From assembly GCA_002633005.1 (NCBI GenBank), contig NMRA01000125.1, positions 319,971 through 383,970 on the forward strand: a DNA stretch of 64,000 bases, read 5' to 3'. Each line of letters starts with the position of its first letter. Positions within the stretch are counted from its first letter, which is position 1. This DNA comes from Phoronis australis. Its lineage: Eukaryota; Phoronida; Phoronidae. The notes below the pieces were generated by a model that worked only from the letters and a program-made list of their open reading frames with translations, was not told where the DNA came from and made no database searches. Shown here piece by piece: positions 1-15,600 of this stretch. A program made the position numbers and the translations under genes.

Positions 1-498
1 TGTTTTACGAATTTTAATTGGTCTACTTTGTTCACAAGCCAAATCAGTCATTTGTGTAAAGAGTTCATACAGTCATCTCTGTTCCATAGGGCCCCAAACA
101 AACAAAGTATGCCATTGATTAAAGTAAACGCATTAGCCATTGCTCATGACAGCCAGTCTGTCAGATTTCACTTCATGTACACGGCATGTTTTTCTCATAC
201 GCCTGTATGTGAAGATGGGCCCAAATTTGGGCTTAGACATGGAGAGCAAATTTTTTTGAAATGAGTGAAACTTGACCCATCCATTACAAAATGATGTATA
301 TTCAAGTGAAGCAACATGTGCACACATACAAGGGGTATCCTCATACACCTATAACTTAGCTTAAATAGTGGGAAACACTTGTCTAAACAAAAAAATATAA
401 AAAATAAACAAAAAATGCATCATTCTGAATATAAGCACATTAAGCACATGGTTGGGTTAGTATTCATGCTCCACATCAGTTCATTCATTCTCCTTCAG
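1..498 (+). other. partial CFAP46 intron at window start
   Basis: No coding signal is seen. The sequence runs into a pyrimidine-rich acceptor (TCTCCTTCAG) at 489-498, immediately before the first exon in the window. The upstream exons of the gene are not in the window. Confidence 0.7.
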
Positions 499-646
499 CA
501 ACCATCCAGTGACTGGCAGAAGGTAGACTATCTGTTAGAGTTTGGACAGTGGCTCTTTTGTAACGAGTTTGATCTGGAGGATGCCTTGGATCAGGTGGAA
601 TGGGCTGTGGACATCCTATTGAACATGAAGTTTGACACACAAGAAG
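499..646 (+). CDS. CFAP46: CFAP46 exon a (residues 1-49)
   Basis: Starts after CTCCTTCAG in phase 0 and ends at donor GTAAGT with one base carried over. It contains DYLLEFGQWLF and EDALDQVEWAVDILL, the block that first suggested CFAP46. The translated frame is open upstream to 379, but that stretch is low-complexity intron. Confidence 0.9.
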
Positions 647-3600
647 GTAAGTGACTGAACTTCATTTGCTAGTCATAATCATTAGTCTCAGAAATCAGAA
701 GACTCAGAAATTATTGAACATTTCCACTGCATTAACTTCTCCCTTTGTCTAATTTTAATCTGCTTAACACTGTTTTCTGTTACTGAAATTTATGAATTTA
801 TTGTGAACCTCCCATTCATGCGCAAGTTTTCCCTGAGACTGAAAGAGACAGGTTGAATAAAGCATACCTAGTATCTCTATCTGGGCCATGTCCTGTCATG
901 GTGTGTTTCATTCAGTTACACACTGTAAACATTTGGGATGCCGAGTATTTTTCCCAATTGAGTAAGAGCCATGTAAGATACTCCAGACACACATTAATTG
1001 CTATACCTCTGATGGACGGGGCTGTATAAGGGAAGTGGTGGTGCCGGCTGAGGGTAGTCTTAAACCAGTTATTGCATTCAATCTGGGGTAATCGTCTCGG
1101 GAGAAAACTTGGAGCTATAATTAACTATTACAAACTAGTCGCCAGGAACTTGGGATTAATGATTCCTGCTTCTGTCTGGCTTACAAGTGAGCTAAATAAC
1201 TTAATTCATTTAATACTAGGAGAGAAATGCTTGAATACTTCCCGAATTAAAATTTCACTTTTTAAAGCATGAACTTCATGTCACAACTAGTGGTGTATGT
1301 TTTTGAAGAGAATGTCTGTTTACATGATAACCCCTAGGGCCATTTTGTTTTGGGTAGTAATTAAGTTTACTTCAGGGTGCAATTTTGCAAAACTCTACAA
1401 TGGTGTGAAACTTTATGGAGAACCTTGTGTTGTTCTAAAAATGTAATCATATGCTGATTGGGCCAATTAGGGTTCACATCATAGGAGAAACAGCCTGTTT
1501 GGGGCATATTTTTCTAATTTGTTTCAATTACCCCATGAGGGGCCTAGTACAGGGGAAAAGTCAAGCCAAAACCCAATTAAATTTGTGAACTGAAGCGCAA
1601 GTTTCAGTTACCCCATTCCCTGCTAAGGCAATAGAAAGTCAGCTGGATAGGCTGCCAACAGGCAATGGGCAATTAGTTTTAGGATATAATGAGGTGTTAT
1701 TAGGGGATTACATGAGTGCAGCTGAACTGAATTCAAAGGGCTCTTGTGGCCAATCATCATCTGATGGTCAATTTGTGCCAGTCCAGTACTCCAAGGTCCT
1801 CTTGCAGGTAGCGCCAGCTATTGTGAACTAGGAATAACTCAATATCATGTCAGGTCATTAGTAATGAACCCCATGTGACCATGCTTTTACCATTTGCTTT
1901 GTTATATGATTATATTTTCTTTTTCAAGAAGCTGTTTTTCGGCATTTTGTAGATGCCCACATCATTATGTGCAATACCTTCTGCATGAATCTGTCTTCTA
2001 ACAATTATCAGCCTCTTTTTATTCCCATTCCATTTTGTTCTGCATTGGACTAATGGACTAATTTGTTCAAAAATTAAGAAAGCTATCCAAAAAGCATAAA
2101 TATGTCATTGTGTTTTTTGAGACTCGCACAGCTTAAAGACGAAACTTTTGGGCTGTTGTCATGCTTTTATAGAATTTTAATAATAAAAATAAATTGTTTG
2201 TACCACTAATGACATTTTCCAGCTGTTTTGCCGTGATAACATTGTTTGTTAGCCAATCGCTTTTCAAATAGTCACTGTTAAGTATAACCTTGGTCTGTTC
2301 TTTATTTGACAGACTTTAAATTTTTCAACCGGTCAGGTGAAAGTTGAATTCAAAGTTCTTCATTGTATTCATTTTGACACTAACATAGATATACAAGACA
2401 TATTGCTTTCAACATATTTTATAAGCTTTATCTCTTCACAAATCTCACTAAGTATGATTTAAAGGTTTTACTCTCGCGCTTATCTCAACTTTATAAGATA
2501 TGTCCAGTCACACAGTTCAGAGCATGTGTTCAGATTTTGGTGTGCAGAGTTAGACAGAACCACACTACAATATGTTCCAACTTTTGGTTTCTCTTTTTCA
2601 TGCACAGCACGTGATTTGAACTTAGAGATCTGTTTTGGGAAACAATATCCTAAATATTGTATTTGCCATTTTGTGATCAGGCAGAAGCTTCCTTGAATCA
2701 AAACAGAATGAAAAATAAGCAATATTTTTGTATTACCATTCAGATTTAAGGGTTTAGCATCTATGTGTGACTTAATAGCTGCAACAACATCAAAAACTTT
2801 ATGACTTTTAACATAATGTAACAACCAATGACATTGTTAATATTTTCTGCGCTTATCTCACAGGTTATTTCTGGAAAATAGTCTTTGTATTGACTCTGCA
2901 TCATGTTCTGTTCACGTTTAATTATCTTTCTGTTATTCGTTATTTTCTTTTTACTCTGTGATTTTGTTGTTTCTCTTTAGTTCGTTCTCGGCAGCGGTCA
3001 TCCAGTGCCAAAGGAAAAGGTATAGTGCATATGTCACGCCTCGTATTTGGCTGCTTTAAATGTGTGCACTAGTTGTTAGATCCCATATGCATGTTGTAGG
3101 TACACATCTAGGCTTGTTCTATATTTTTTAAAGTTTTTGGCTGGCCAAAATATTCAAATTACCTAATTTTGAGCCGATCTGTTAAAATAATTCCAAAGTT
3201 TGAAATTTTTAGTCTTCATGTCATAATTTCGTACTACTTATTTACAAGAAAGTATTTTACATAGCCTTGTTTACATACCCCGACCTTTCAGATGTTGTAA
3301 TTGTTATTGATCTCACATGTTTTCACTAGGTGGCACTCAAAATATGCACCAATCCTGGGCATGGTTAACTCAGGGGAGCAAATTTCTCTTCTCTATCTCA
3401 AAGCCAGAAAATGTGAAACTTATGCAGGCAATAACACTTCATAAAGCTCCACCTACAGCCTGAAAATCGAGTAGTACATTGATTTCGAAGTGCTTGTTTC
3501 TGCTTTTTATGGCTTGTAGAAACCAAACTGGTCCTCACTGAGAAACAACCTAAAATGCACAAAATTAGCAGTCTTTGCTTGCAATTGCAAGGAGACGGGC

Positions 3601-6600
3601 ATCCTGAGTACTAAGGTGTTCTGGATTCTAAAAATTTAGTGAAAATTGGTTGTCGACTAGCCCAAATTTTTTGCTAATCTGAAGAGTTTGAATTATTTGT
3701 TCTAAAATTCCACCTTTGAACCAGGGCATGGCAGAGTGTTTAGTACTAGAACAGTCATGATCACAACAAGCAGGGTCAAAGGGCCAACGAGGTCTGTATC
3801 AATCTCAGAATGCTCAGTCAATCTAGCACCCTCCAATTTCCATTCCAGGGAGTGGATATCTGACTGTGTCTCAGAAAAAAACTAATGAGTGCCACTTAGG
3901 TTAAGACAGGAACTACTTGAGATCTCACAAGAATTCACTGTCAAAAACACTGTCCCCCTACACATTGCACTTTAAAAAGTCGATGTTGTGAAACCAAAAC
4001 TTTCAGCAGAAGTACGGTTCACATCTCAATTGTTCATTATTCACGATGTATTAGTGAACAAAACACTTTTAGCTAGGCTCTAAGCATTTTGAACTGTGTC
4101 TTATGGTTTTAATTGAAACAATTTTATGTCTGTATTAGGGAAGGCAAAGAAAGGCAAAGGCAAACGTGTAAAGACACCAACAGCTTCAGCCACCAAACTG
4201 AAGCAGTCGAATGAGGCTGCGGCTGGCTCTCCTGAGCCAGCCAATAGCGTTGCAGAAACAGAGCCGAGTATACGAGCATCAGACTACATCCCTGTCAATA
4301 AGGAGGCCATCATAGGTGCTTTGTGTTGCATGTCATTTCCGTGATCATAATGATTTCAGTCAGTTTATAGACTGGAGTGTTGATGTAGTGTATCGTAAAT
4401 TTATTATCTATCACAGATCCTGTGTTTAGCTTGCTATTGACATCATTCCAGTTTTTTTATTACTAACTAAAATGTATTATATGTAGGAAAATGGTTTGTA
4501 AGAGTGATTTGTAGTATCAGAATGTTCTCCATGGAGGAAGATCCTTTACATTTCTTGCAGAAATGAGAAATATTTTGAAGATTCATTTTTTTCGTGAATG
4601 TTTGTTAGTTAATACCCCTCGTTGGTCATTTTGCTGAAGGTGTGACACTGTTGAACGAGAATCTTGCTGTAACAGACCTGAGTGACGCACGCCAACTCGA
4701 CAATCTCATCACGTGTCACGTGATCCTTGGAACCATTGCGGGTCGCAAGTCGGAGAATCACGCCAGCTATTTACTGGCTGCTTATGGCTATGTGATCCGT
4801 CTGTGGCAGGTGGGTGTAGGCAGACAAAGTTGTCGCAGTGTCAGTTCTACAGTAGTGTCCACTAGAGTTCACTCATTCATGTTGAGTCAACGTGTTAGGA
4901 AAAAAATTTTTGTTAGAGAGGTTGTTATCGAGGCGCTCAATGACTTTAAATGCTGTCAGCAGCAATTCCGATTACAACTGGTAATAAATATGAATTCAAA
5001 GTTACAGGTTAAGACTGAGATAGTAGTGTAATGTATGACCAGTCTTTCAAGGGGTCTCCTGCATCGTATGGTGCATTTGTTTTTGAGATCATTTTCAGTA
5101 GTTGTTATTAATTTACCATTTTTTATTTATTATAATTAGTATGTTAGTTTTGCGGCCACTCCTACTGAGAACGCGATCAGTGGTATTTCTCAGTAGTTTT
5201 TGAAAATATTAGGGACCATCATGCCATCAAATTATCACTACTGTTTAGTGCCGTGCTACTCAAATGAGTCATGCGAAAATGTTGGTGATTGAGAAAATTT
5301 GCAGTTAAATCACTTTCCACAGTTAGAAGACTCCTTTTGTGCTCTCACTATGGCAAAGAGTTCTATGTAGAATGTGTCTTGTTGCAGGTGACTCTTGGTG
5401 CGTCAGGACCGGTGATGAAAGAAATCGCTAAGAACGCCGCCGCCGAGGCAGCAGAGCAAACCAAGGGGTCAGCAAAGGGGAAAGGGAAGAAGACGGAGGA
5501 AAAGGTAGGGGACATATAAGGGTTTTTTACACGCCTGTCATCAAAACTTCCTGCAATCTGAAGACCGAAGCTCTTTTGTAGAAGTGACTCAAGACTTAAG
5601 AGTGCCGGAATTGATCTAAATTAAAAATGTCCAAAAGTCGGAAGAGCTGAACATTCAGAAAGAAGTCTGTTAAAACCAAGTTTTCAACATGTCAGCAATG
5701 GCTTGTTGCTGTAGTAACTCATCTGTTTACCTACAGCTTGGGTAAATAGCAAGTCACATGGACGTTGTGCCCATCAAATTTTATTTGAGACTTGACTGAG
5801 TATGCCATGCTTCAAGTAAACTTTCCAGTGTGGTTTATTGTCTAACTAGGCTTGAGTCTAGTTTGAAAGTCATTGGTCCTGGGGTCTGAAAACGATTAAG
5901 AATTCTTAAGATAGAAATATTTGCCTTATCCTCCAACTTTGCTTTATTGAATAAAGTTTGCCATGATGTAATCATTATCTTATCAAAGTTTAACAAATAA
6001 TTTGGATAAACTGTCTTTACCCTGAAATTATGGGACAATGCATTGTTTCTCAGAGACTTTAAAGTTTGTATTTTCAATTAATGATGTAATATTGATTATT
6101 TATTATAATTATGTGGAGTGTGACATGAAAATTTTCTGCCTTTAGTCTTGAGCCGTAAGTCTTGATGAATTGTTTGAATTGTCATCTGTCCCTAGTTTGT
6201 CTTATGTTATAGCTATGGCTGGTTATGCATATAATAATTTCATAACTGTGTTCTTTTTCTAGCCTGTCAAAGAGAAACCCAAGCGTAAAGGACCATTGGA
6301 CTTTATTCCCACCACAATTGAGGAGTGGGCAGTCTACGATGCACCCGATGAACTCTTAGAAGCGTGTAAACACGAGGCAATGAAATCAAGTGGAATCAAC
6401 ATAAACACCTTGCAGAAACCGGTAAGTCTGCTTGGCCTTTTGCTGCAAATTTATTGTGAAGGCTGCCATTGCAACCGAGTTGCTGAAAAGTTAGATTGAA
6501 TAGATTGTCCAAGTTCAAAAAATTATAAAATCCTGACGCGGATGAGTTGTTGAACTTTTCCTATCAACAAGTGAATGGTACTGGACTTTGACGTTTTATT

Positions 6601-9600
6601 GATAGTAAGAGACATCGTAAACACAAAGGATTGTGGGATAGCAGTCATTCTGAGCAGCTCTGACAGCAGATGCAGTTGTTTCATCACTTCATTACATAGC
6701 ACTGGTATTTTGCCTTCTTCTCGTTGGTCAAATGGTCAAATGAACATCATGATAACGTATGTGCGTTGCACTGCCGTTGTGCGCCACAGGGCCCTGTGTA
6801 CTTGTTTTTTATCAGTTTCCCTCTCATAGAGAATCTGCTGTCTGTTGCTTAGGAGCATCCTCTGTCTCTGGTTTTAAATCAGAGTTTTCCTTCTCCTAGG
6901 CAAACTGCCTGCCAAGGCAAATGCATTCTGTCTACCCGTGTTTGGAATCAGAGTTTTTTCTCCTAGACAAACTGCCTTCCAAGGCTAACAAGCTCCATCT
7001 ACCCGGGTTTGGAATTGGAGTTTTCCATTTTCCTAGGTTGAGTAGGTTCACGGCACCTTTCTCTGTATTAATTGGTGCAACCTTCATCTAGAAGGATTTC
7101 CCCCATCCACTATGCCATACAACCACAGCGCGAGGATGCTGGTATTTTAAACTGCCAGAAGTTTGGCTTTTTGTAGATATGCCAAGTTAACAACTTGTAG
7201 CATCTCTGTTGAGAAATTGGTCATGAAAATATCATTTTTCTGATCGAGCAACACATCCTATAACCTAGTGTGTTGGATACCCCTTGAAGTAATGGTACAC
7301 CAATATGTGTAACCAATGGAAACCAGTCTGAAAAATACCAGTTGGATGTGAGACATTGTCAGTGATAACTTTCAAAGGATGCAGCTTGATTTTGTGGTGT
7401 CCCTGTATTGCCGTACAGCCATGTTGCTATGAAATTCTTGTTTCATTCTTTTTGTTTTTTGTTAGTTATGCTATATATTAATAATTTTCTTTCATTGCAG
7501 ACCCTCACTCTCCACTACTTTGGTGTTTTGGTTGATGAACTCGTTAAGCTCGGATACAATCATCTTGCACTTCCTGTCCTCGCCATGGCTGACCTGATCA
7601 GTAGAGATCTTGTTAAAAGTAACCCTTTCAATGCTGCAGTTCACATGAGGTAGGCTGGATGTTGAATGTTTGAAGTTGGAAAACATCATATTTCCTCCTT
7701 GAGAAACTTGGGAGGTTTTGTATATTGGGAGTTTAGTTATGTTTAAATGTCATACGGTGTTCACATGGTGGTGAAATATGGTTGTTTCTCCAGTTGTGTT
7801 AAGTGTTCACATGCTGGGTGATTTAGCCACTGGTGAATGTTCAATGAAGCTATTTCCTGTCCATGACCACATTTTGTGGGTGGCTTCAAAACTCTTCTTG
7901 CAATTGAGTATTAGTGTTAGACTCAGAGAGTAGCGGCAAAGTAAACATGCTGATTGTAAACATTGTAAAGTCATGCCCAAGGATACAGCTAACATGTTAA
8001 AAATAATTCTCATCTCTTAGTGCCATTCATTAGTAATAGCTCAGCCGTGTAATTGTTGGAGAACTGGGTTAGTGCAAACAGGTCAAAAAAAGGAAATTTA
8101 GTATAATATTGTGGTAACATCTGATTGTGATTACAGAGCCAGTGAAGTATGTCTCCAGCTGAACTTGGCTAGTGGTGTCTCCTTCCATGAGTCTTTAGCT
8201 GGTACTATTGGGGTGGAGGAAAGTGAAGTGGCAAGGTAATTTATGACTTACCAGTTTGACCACTGTAAAAATTAGTAACAGTTTCATCAGGATATAAGGT
8301 CGGCTGTATTCAAGTTGAGTATCCAGTTGTCATGAGCCAGTTTTGATGGTACTAAGATCGTATTACCTTCGATAGAATGTATAAGAAGGTAATACTTCTT
8401 GCTCTTTGTTGGATTCAGGAAATAATGCATTCCACAGCATAGCAAGTTTGTTGCGAGAAAAACAAGATCATGCAAGACTTGTCGAAACTGCATGACTAAA
8501 AGGTGAGCAGTGTTTTGCGAGAAAGCTCATAACCACATTAGCATATTCGAGTATTGGCTGCCAATGATGTGATTGGTCGACGAGGCTGGAATAATGTTGA
8601 ATCATGGGAGAGAATTCATGGTTTATCGCGTCCTAATTGTGTTCACGGAGTGCATTGAAGCACTTGTATAGAAGAAACACACAGTGTTTTATTCGTGTCT
8701 GCCCATCATTGCAGGTCACGTGAAGAAATCTGTGCATGGAAAGAAAAGTTGGCCCAGGTGGCGCTGGAAGAGCAGCGTATCAAGGCGACTCTAAAGCGAC
8801 TGGAGGCAGAGGGCGAGGATAAAGTAGCCATTGAGAAACTGAGGAAAGAACAGGAGGAAAACTCGACCAGTCTACACCTGGGTAAGTTGTCGGGCTCACT
8901 TCTTGCCACTAGGGGGAGTAATTTGACGTCGTGCAAAGAAAAACAATATGCTAGCGTTTTTCTGACAGTAGTGACTTTTTTACTCTGCATATACAGCGAA
9001 CTTGAGAGTGTCCTATTCAACATAGTTAATAGACACTAGTGTCATGCTTTTAAACAATTTATAATGAATATACACCTGATATGGTGTTAGTTGTCATGTA
9101 GCCCTTTGTGAAATCATTTGCACATTGATGTAGGAACACAAGACTTAATATACAAAATGTTCATGTCTAGATAATACTGAAAGCCTTTACTGCCTGGAGA
9201 TTTCTTTTTATTGACTGCAGCTACTGAGATACTCAACTCATTCCACTGCCTCATTCCCTGGTGAAACACTAGCATGCAGAAATATAGCTAGTGTTTTAAT
9301 GTGTTGGTTTGTTATGTCTCTCGGTGTTTTGCTACATAGCTGCACACCTGAAAAAAGGACATTGTTTCGTCACTACGAACGACTCTGTATCAAGCTTTCA
9401 AACAAAATGTTTAGTCGTGTTTTCAATGAAACGTGCAGATAACTGTAAGCTGTAATCTTACAGGGCAGGAAATTGGAAAGCTTTCTTTGCGTAAGGTATG
9501 GACGGAGGCAGCAGAGATTGCCATCAGGCAGGGTTACTACCAGCCTGCCCGGGAGATGTTAAATGAAGCCCTGTTGTCGGCAAAGGTAACTAATTAAATG

Positions 9601-12600
9601 GCAGTTTGTTGTTGTGACTACTATGTAAAGTTAAACGTTTACATTAGGTATTTGGAAATCAAGACAATTATTTTACCTTGTACTTGGGTTAAATCTTGGA
9701 ACTAAATTTAAAGATCACCATGATTTTGGGTTGAGGCTATTTTCTGTTAACATTGTGACTCAGAGGAACTTGCTAAAAGACCATTGTGAGCTCTGGGTCA
9801 CAGTTTTCATCATATAATAATTCACTCTCCAAACTCTTCATTCCCCTCTCTAAGAAATATATCCTCATTGTTGCAATATTGTTGACATTTCATTTTGATT
9901 AAATGTGTTATTGTGTGCTCAATGTACATGTGTGTGACTAATTTTTATTTTTGTCAATTGTTCAGGCGTTTGAAGACAAACCTTTGATTGCGGATATCCT
10001 CTACAACTTTGCTCAGTTGTCGTTCAGTGAAGCCCAGTTTGGTCAGGCAGTCAACTTGTGCCAGGAAGCTCAAGTAAGTTAGATTAGAGTGTGGTTATAT
10101 GACATGATGATACTTCTCCAGACTTGGAGAACAACAAATTATTTTCCATGCTTATCATGTGCAAGTCTTAATTAAAGTAATATTGTACCTATTATCGTAA
10201 TGAGAAAAATGAAATTTTAGTGGAAACCATTATTGACTTTGTGGTCTTAAGCATGCTTTGCACAAATACAACTAACTCCGAGTGAGCATTTGCACTTGTC
10301 CAGTAGAAAACGTCCAAAGAGTAGAAAATGGCATTTGTACTTACAAGATTTCTTTTCCAAGCTGTTGTGCATTAATTACTGTGTATTTATGATTGTAATT
10401 TTTTCTCACTAGGCAAGTCATAATGGTGATGAGATGTTCTGGTACAAGACTACAGACTTGAGTATTGAAGCCATGCTGGCAGATCACAGCACCAGGGACA
10501 ACTTGAAAACAGTAAATATCTACAGTCACTGAGTTTAACAATATGCAGACTGTAGAGTCGATGTTCAATTTTCATATCTTTTTGAGAATTAAAAGAAGGA
10601 ACGTACAATAGAAGACAAAGTATGTTTTTCTGTCATGGCAACTGAATCTGTTAACAGTATAAATGACTGGTTATAACAAGGCGGCAAAATTCTAATGAAA
10701 AGTGGCTTTAGAAAATCTTACTTAACATTCCTGTTACTTCCTCTTCAATGTTGTTCTTGAGGGATGAGAACTATTAGGATGAATTTGACTTCCACCCAGC
10801 TGTCTTGACGGAACTGACTTCAGGGTCTGAATATTTTTGGCTTGTACTGTACTTTCCAACTAATGAGCGCGGTGTTTTGAAAATATTGTGCCCTGATTGA
10901 AAATAGTTTTGCTTAAGAGTTAAGACTAGCGTCATGATTATACAATTTTTGTCGGCGGCAAATTGTGTCGTCATTGAATCAGCGCATACGATACAATTTT
11001 TCATCATAAGAATGTCTGTGCTGGCGGGCTTTAGAATTTTTGCTGCACACTTTATAATGCACACTTTCAACTGTGCTAAGGATAGTTATGTGGTAGACAA
11101 AGATTGAAGTTTGATGCAACCCTGTCAAAGTTTATTATTACTTAATTGTTTTGAATTTGTTTTGCTGAATACAAACTGCGTTAACATCATTGTTTAGGTA
11201 TCCGAGTTGATAATCCACTGCCAAATTACGAATTAACACAATTTTTTATGCACCAACATTATGTGATCGCATGTTGTTATTTTAAGAATGGTTTTATTGA
11301 CTTGAAGAGATTTGAAGAAAAGTTCTATCTGTGTGTTTTTCATGTGCTTAGTCTTCTCCCAATAAGACTAATTTTACATTCCAATTGTTTAAAGTGCACT
11401 TGACGTAAAAACACACTAACTTCCTATTCAGGCTCGTGGAATGATTGTGGATGCACTGAACTCGTTTGGAGAGGTGGCTGATGAGAGACTGAACAAAATT
11501 AGTATCACTGGATTCATCATGGCTAAGTTGGAGGCCAAGTAAGTGATGGGACACAGCTTAGTAGTAGACATGAGACATCCACAAAGCAAACATGGCAATG
11601 GTCACATGCAGCAATGAGCCTTACTGCCATTTAGTGAGCATGGTGGCAAAAAATGTACTTTGTGGAAAATCTTAAAGAATAAAGTTCCTTATTTTTTCCA
11701 TTTTACTTTTTCATGGAGTTGGAGGTTTCAAATGCAATTCACGTGGCCTGTTGAAGGATTTTTGGTTTTTAGTTACCAAAATACGGTTCATGAGCTCGAT
11801 CAATGATCACTTTGCAGCTGACATTATTCATTTCTTTTCAAGGTGGCGCTGTGTTCTTTCTGATCTCCACTTGAGAAATATGGAGTGTTTTGAATTGAAA
11901 ATGGTACTGCTGAATCTTTTTGAAATATGATATTCTTTTCATGATGTCATTTTTTTCAAGTGAAAGTAGAAGTACCTAGTACCTACAGAAACAGGTGTCA
12001 GCACAAGTCGCCTGTGCCATGTGACCATTGCTTGATGAAAGCTGACTGTGCAAAACAATTATTGTTAATAGGTGGCACTGCTATTTACTGTGTCTCTGTG
12101 TAGAACATAGCAGGTCCTTGAATAGCAATTCTTTGTAATGACAGTTTGTGAAATAACAATGTTTCAGTGTTCAATGAATCAGTCACACAATTTATTTTCT
12201 AACTCAAATTCACCTCACCAAAACACTTGTCTGCTGTTTCATAAATTAATTGGTGCATTGTTTTCCCTTTTTTGTCTGTGATTATAAGAAAACAATTTTG
12301 TGGCTTATAGTACTTGTAATAACTTTCTATGGCTTCTGATTTATAACTATTTCTTTCAGACTGGGCTCTGTTCAAGCCAAGATAACATTCACAACTCAGA
12401 AAAACATCATTCGACCAAAAGTCATCCGTGCACTCAAGTCGGCTTGTGACGTACGTTCTGTCTTATGTTACTTCATTAAGTCATTTTCAACATATTTTTG
12501 TCTTGTTCTGAGTTTACTGTTGTCCCATACACTGTACTACTAGCTCTATACTCAAAGTTTTTACAACTTTGCAAACGTGAGTCCAGAAAGGGAAAAATCC

Positions 12601-15600
12601 AAAAAATCAATGTGTTGTGGGTTCAGATGTTACGCGTGACCTTTCATTTCTGGTTTTACTGCAATTATCAGTGCTCCATCTAGTAACACCTAATATGGCT
12701 TGCAGTCACAGAATTGAGTCTGTTTTCAGACACAATGTTCCGCGACATAAAGTAGTTTGTCAACTGCTATTTGATTCGTTGGCTTCAGCAGAAATAATTT
12801 AAATTTTTTGTAAGCTCAGAAATCCCTTCCATACTCAGAGTAAAAAACATGATGTCAAGGCCAGTTTTGTTATTTAAAAGTAAATAGTCTTAATTCAAAA
12901 ATTTATTATAAAAGTTATATGTCTAATAGAAAATGGACAAAGGTGAGTGTAGTACCGCATAAATGAAAACTGTTTAAATTGACTTTCTCCCTCAACTGTA
13001 CATAATTCATGTAGAGCAACACTTAAAAAAGATGTGCTAGCACAACCATTGAATTCGTTTTTGTTAAGTAAATAAGCATGACCAGAGCAGCTTTCCGTAA
13101 ATGTGAGATTCTCTGAAAACGCAAGAACATACACGACTTTGTGAGATATTGCCATTTATCCCATATATGTGAAAATACGGTTTTGTATATGTCACATTAT
13201 TTAGTGTGAAAAACAGAAAAGTAGACCCAATCCGTATACAACAATAGAGGCCTTATGCAATGGTAGTATTTTATGGTGTATCTGCAGTCTCCTGGTGGAG
13301 TAAATTCACGAGTATGATGCCAAATTTGATTGGTCTCGTTCATTTGGGTTACCTTAAATCTTGATCCAAATGATTGTTGCTGAAAAAGCTGTTTGGTCGC
13401 GTTGCGACATTCCCAGATGAAGTGAATTTGTGATAATATATGGCAGTAGTATTCATATTTTTGTGGGATAACCTAATGTATTAGCAAGTGGATGACCATG
13501 CTAGCATCTACAACAGTCAGCTTGGCTCTACATTTCTATGTTTCTGTTATTGACAATGATTGGTATCCACATTCCTTTCAGAAACTGGACCACGCCTCTG
13601 AGCTGTTGAAGGACCTGAAGTACTATAGGGACTACTTGTTCGTGAAGAAAGAGCAGGCGGCCATATTGACCCAGATAGCCAAACAGATGGACGTGAGAGA
13701 TGAAAAACACGCCCACTTCATGATGGTCTGCATTCGTTACTTGTTTGGAAAATTCTTACAGTAGATTCGTGTTCTTATCTTTCCAAGACATTTGTTTCGT
13801 CTTTTATTTAACTCCACATTAGTCAAGATTGATCTTTTTAAACTGGCCTCATCATGGTCATGATAAACTGGCCTCATCATGGTCATGATAAACTATTTGT
13901 TAATGTTGCATTTCTTAATGTAAGTCTTGTCTTGCAGTCATGACCATTATTTGTCTATTGAATCTATTGTTGTAGGCCTTAGAAATTCTGGATGAAGCCA
14001 CCAGTGTAGCAGAAAAGACTACCTACTGCATTCAAACTTTGACATCTATTCAGCAGGTCTGTATGAAGGATACTTCTACATTTTATTTTCAGTTTTCGTT
14101 CTACATTTCGAATAATCAGAACCAAAATCCAAGGCAGATTTTTTAGTTTGAAAAGAAGCTGATCTTAGACATTTTTTCTGTTTCATTGCATTTCATCCTC
14201 TTTTCATTATTTATTATAAAAATAGCTAATTTTCATTGCTATGCATGTTTTCTATGCTTTATTGATAAAATGGATGATGCATTACGATTTAGCTTTTTAC
14301 ACGTTTGTAAGAAGCATACTAGATTACTGATGGATTTTGCATGAAGCATTTATTCCCTCTTTTCTCTTCCAGTCACGTAACATTTCCCTGCCTGTCCAAA
14401 GAGAGGCTGCTGAGCTTGAGTTGACTCGTGCTGACCTCATGAATGACATCTTGCAAACTTGGATGGAGGAAGAAAGACAAGAGCAGTTAGAGAATCGCCG
14501 GAAAGGATCCATTCAGAAGGTTAGAAAAAAGGCCTTTCCCACTGGCTTAAGTATCCTCAGTGTTACTGGAGTTTCGATCAATACTAACGCTTAACTTCGG
14601 TTTTGGAATAAAGAGGTGGATTTAACAGCGAAGTGTCAACACTCCACTACAATGGGAATGCTTAATTTTGAAATGGTCGCTGCATTTACCAACAGCATCA
14701 CTCAGGTCCATATTTTTAACATTTTGTTTCAATATTTATTAAATTGGCAGTAGAAGCATTTTGTTTCAAAAAATCAACATCATACAATGCAAATGGTGAC
14801 AGTCATATTAGTGCCACCTTGCAATAACTTTGCTGAATAGTTTTCTGAATAACTCTGAAGTGGATGGGAATGGTAACACTTAACAGTTAACATCAAAGCT
14901 TCGATAGTAGAGTTAACTGTTACGGAAAAAGGCCTTAAGAGATGGATATGAACTGGACATGCCATAATTTACAGATTTGCAAATTTGTTTATTCCATCAA
15001 GAGAGCAAAAAGTGAAAAACAGTGTCTTGGATTTGTTAGGCAAAGGGCCATCAGCTTAATATTAATAAGTTTGAAATCACATGACATTCGCCAAATATAG
15101 ACTTGTGGTTTGCTGGGTACTTTAACTGTCTCTAGTAGGTGAGCTGGTTACTCAAGATAGTTTATCGCAGTGAAATTGCATAGTGTTTTTTAATGGATAG
15201 TGAAGAAATGGTTGATAAATAATATGGTTATGCTACTTAATTAGAAATATTCAAAAACAGAACTTAAAGTATTAAAGGGACAGTAACCTCACATTCAGTG
15301 CAAAATCAAACGACAACTTACTGTAATGTTATCTTCTTCCTTTTTGGAGAGTAAATAGAATTATCTGGAATAACTGAGTAGTTGTTATTGCCTCAGACCA
15401 TGTCTATTAAATTGTTGGGTTAGCCGCAAAGTACGTATCATGGCCACCAGGGGATTTCCTGACAGTTTGTTGTAACAAGCAGAGGATAAGAAGGGGATGA
15501 CACTGCTTTGGAAGAGTGCAAACGCTAGGACGTGGTTTATAGTGGCTCTTAGTGTATTATTATGGTTCCCCTTGAGTGTTTTATTTTTAATGTCTATTAT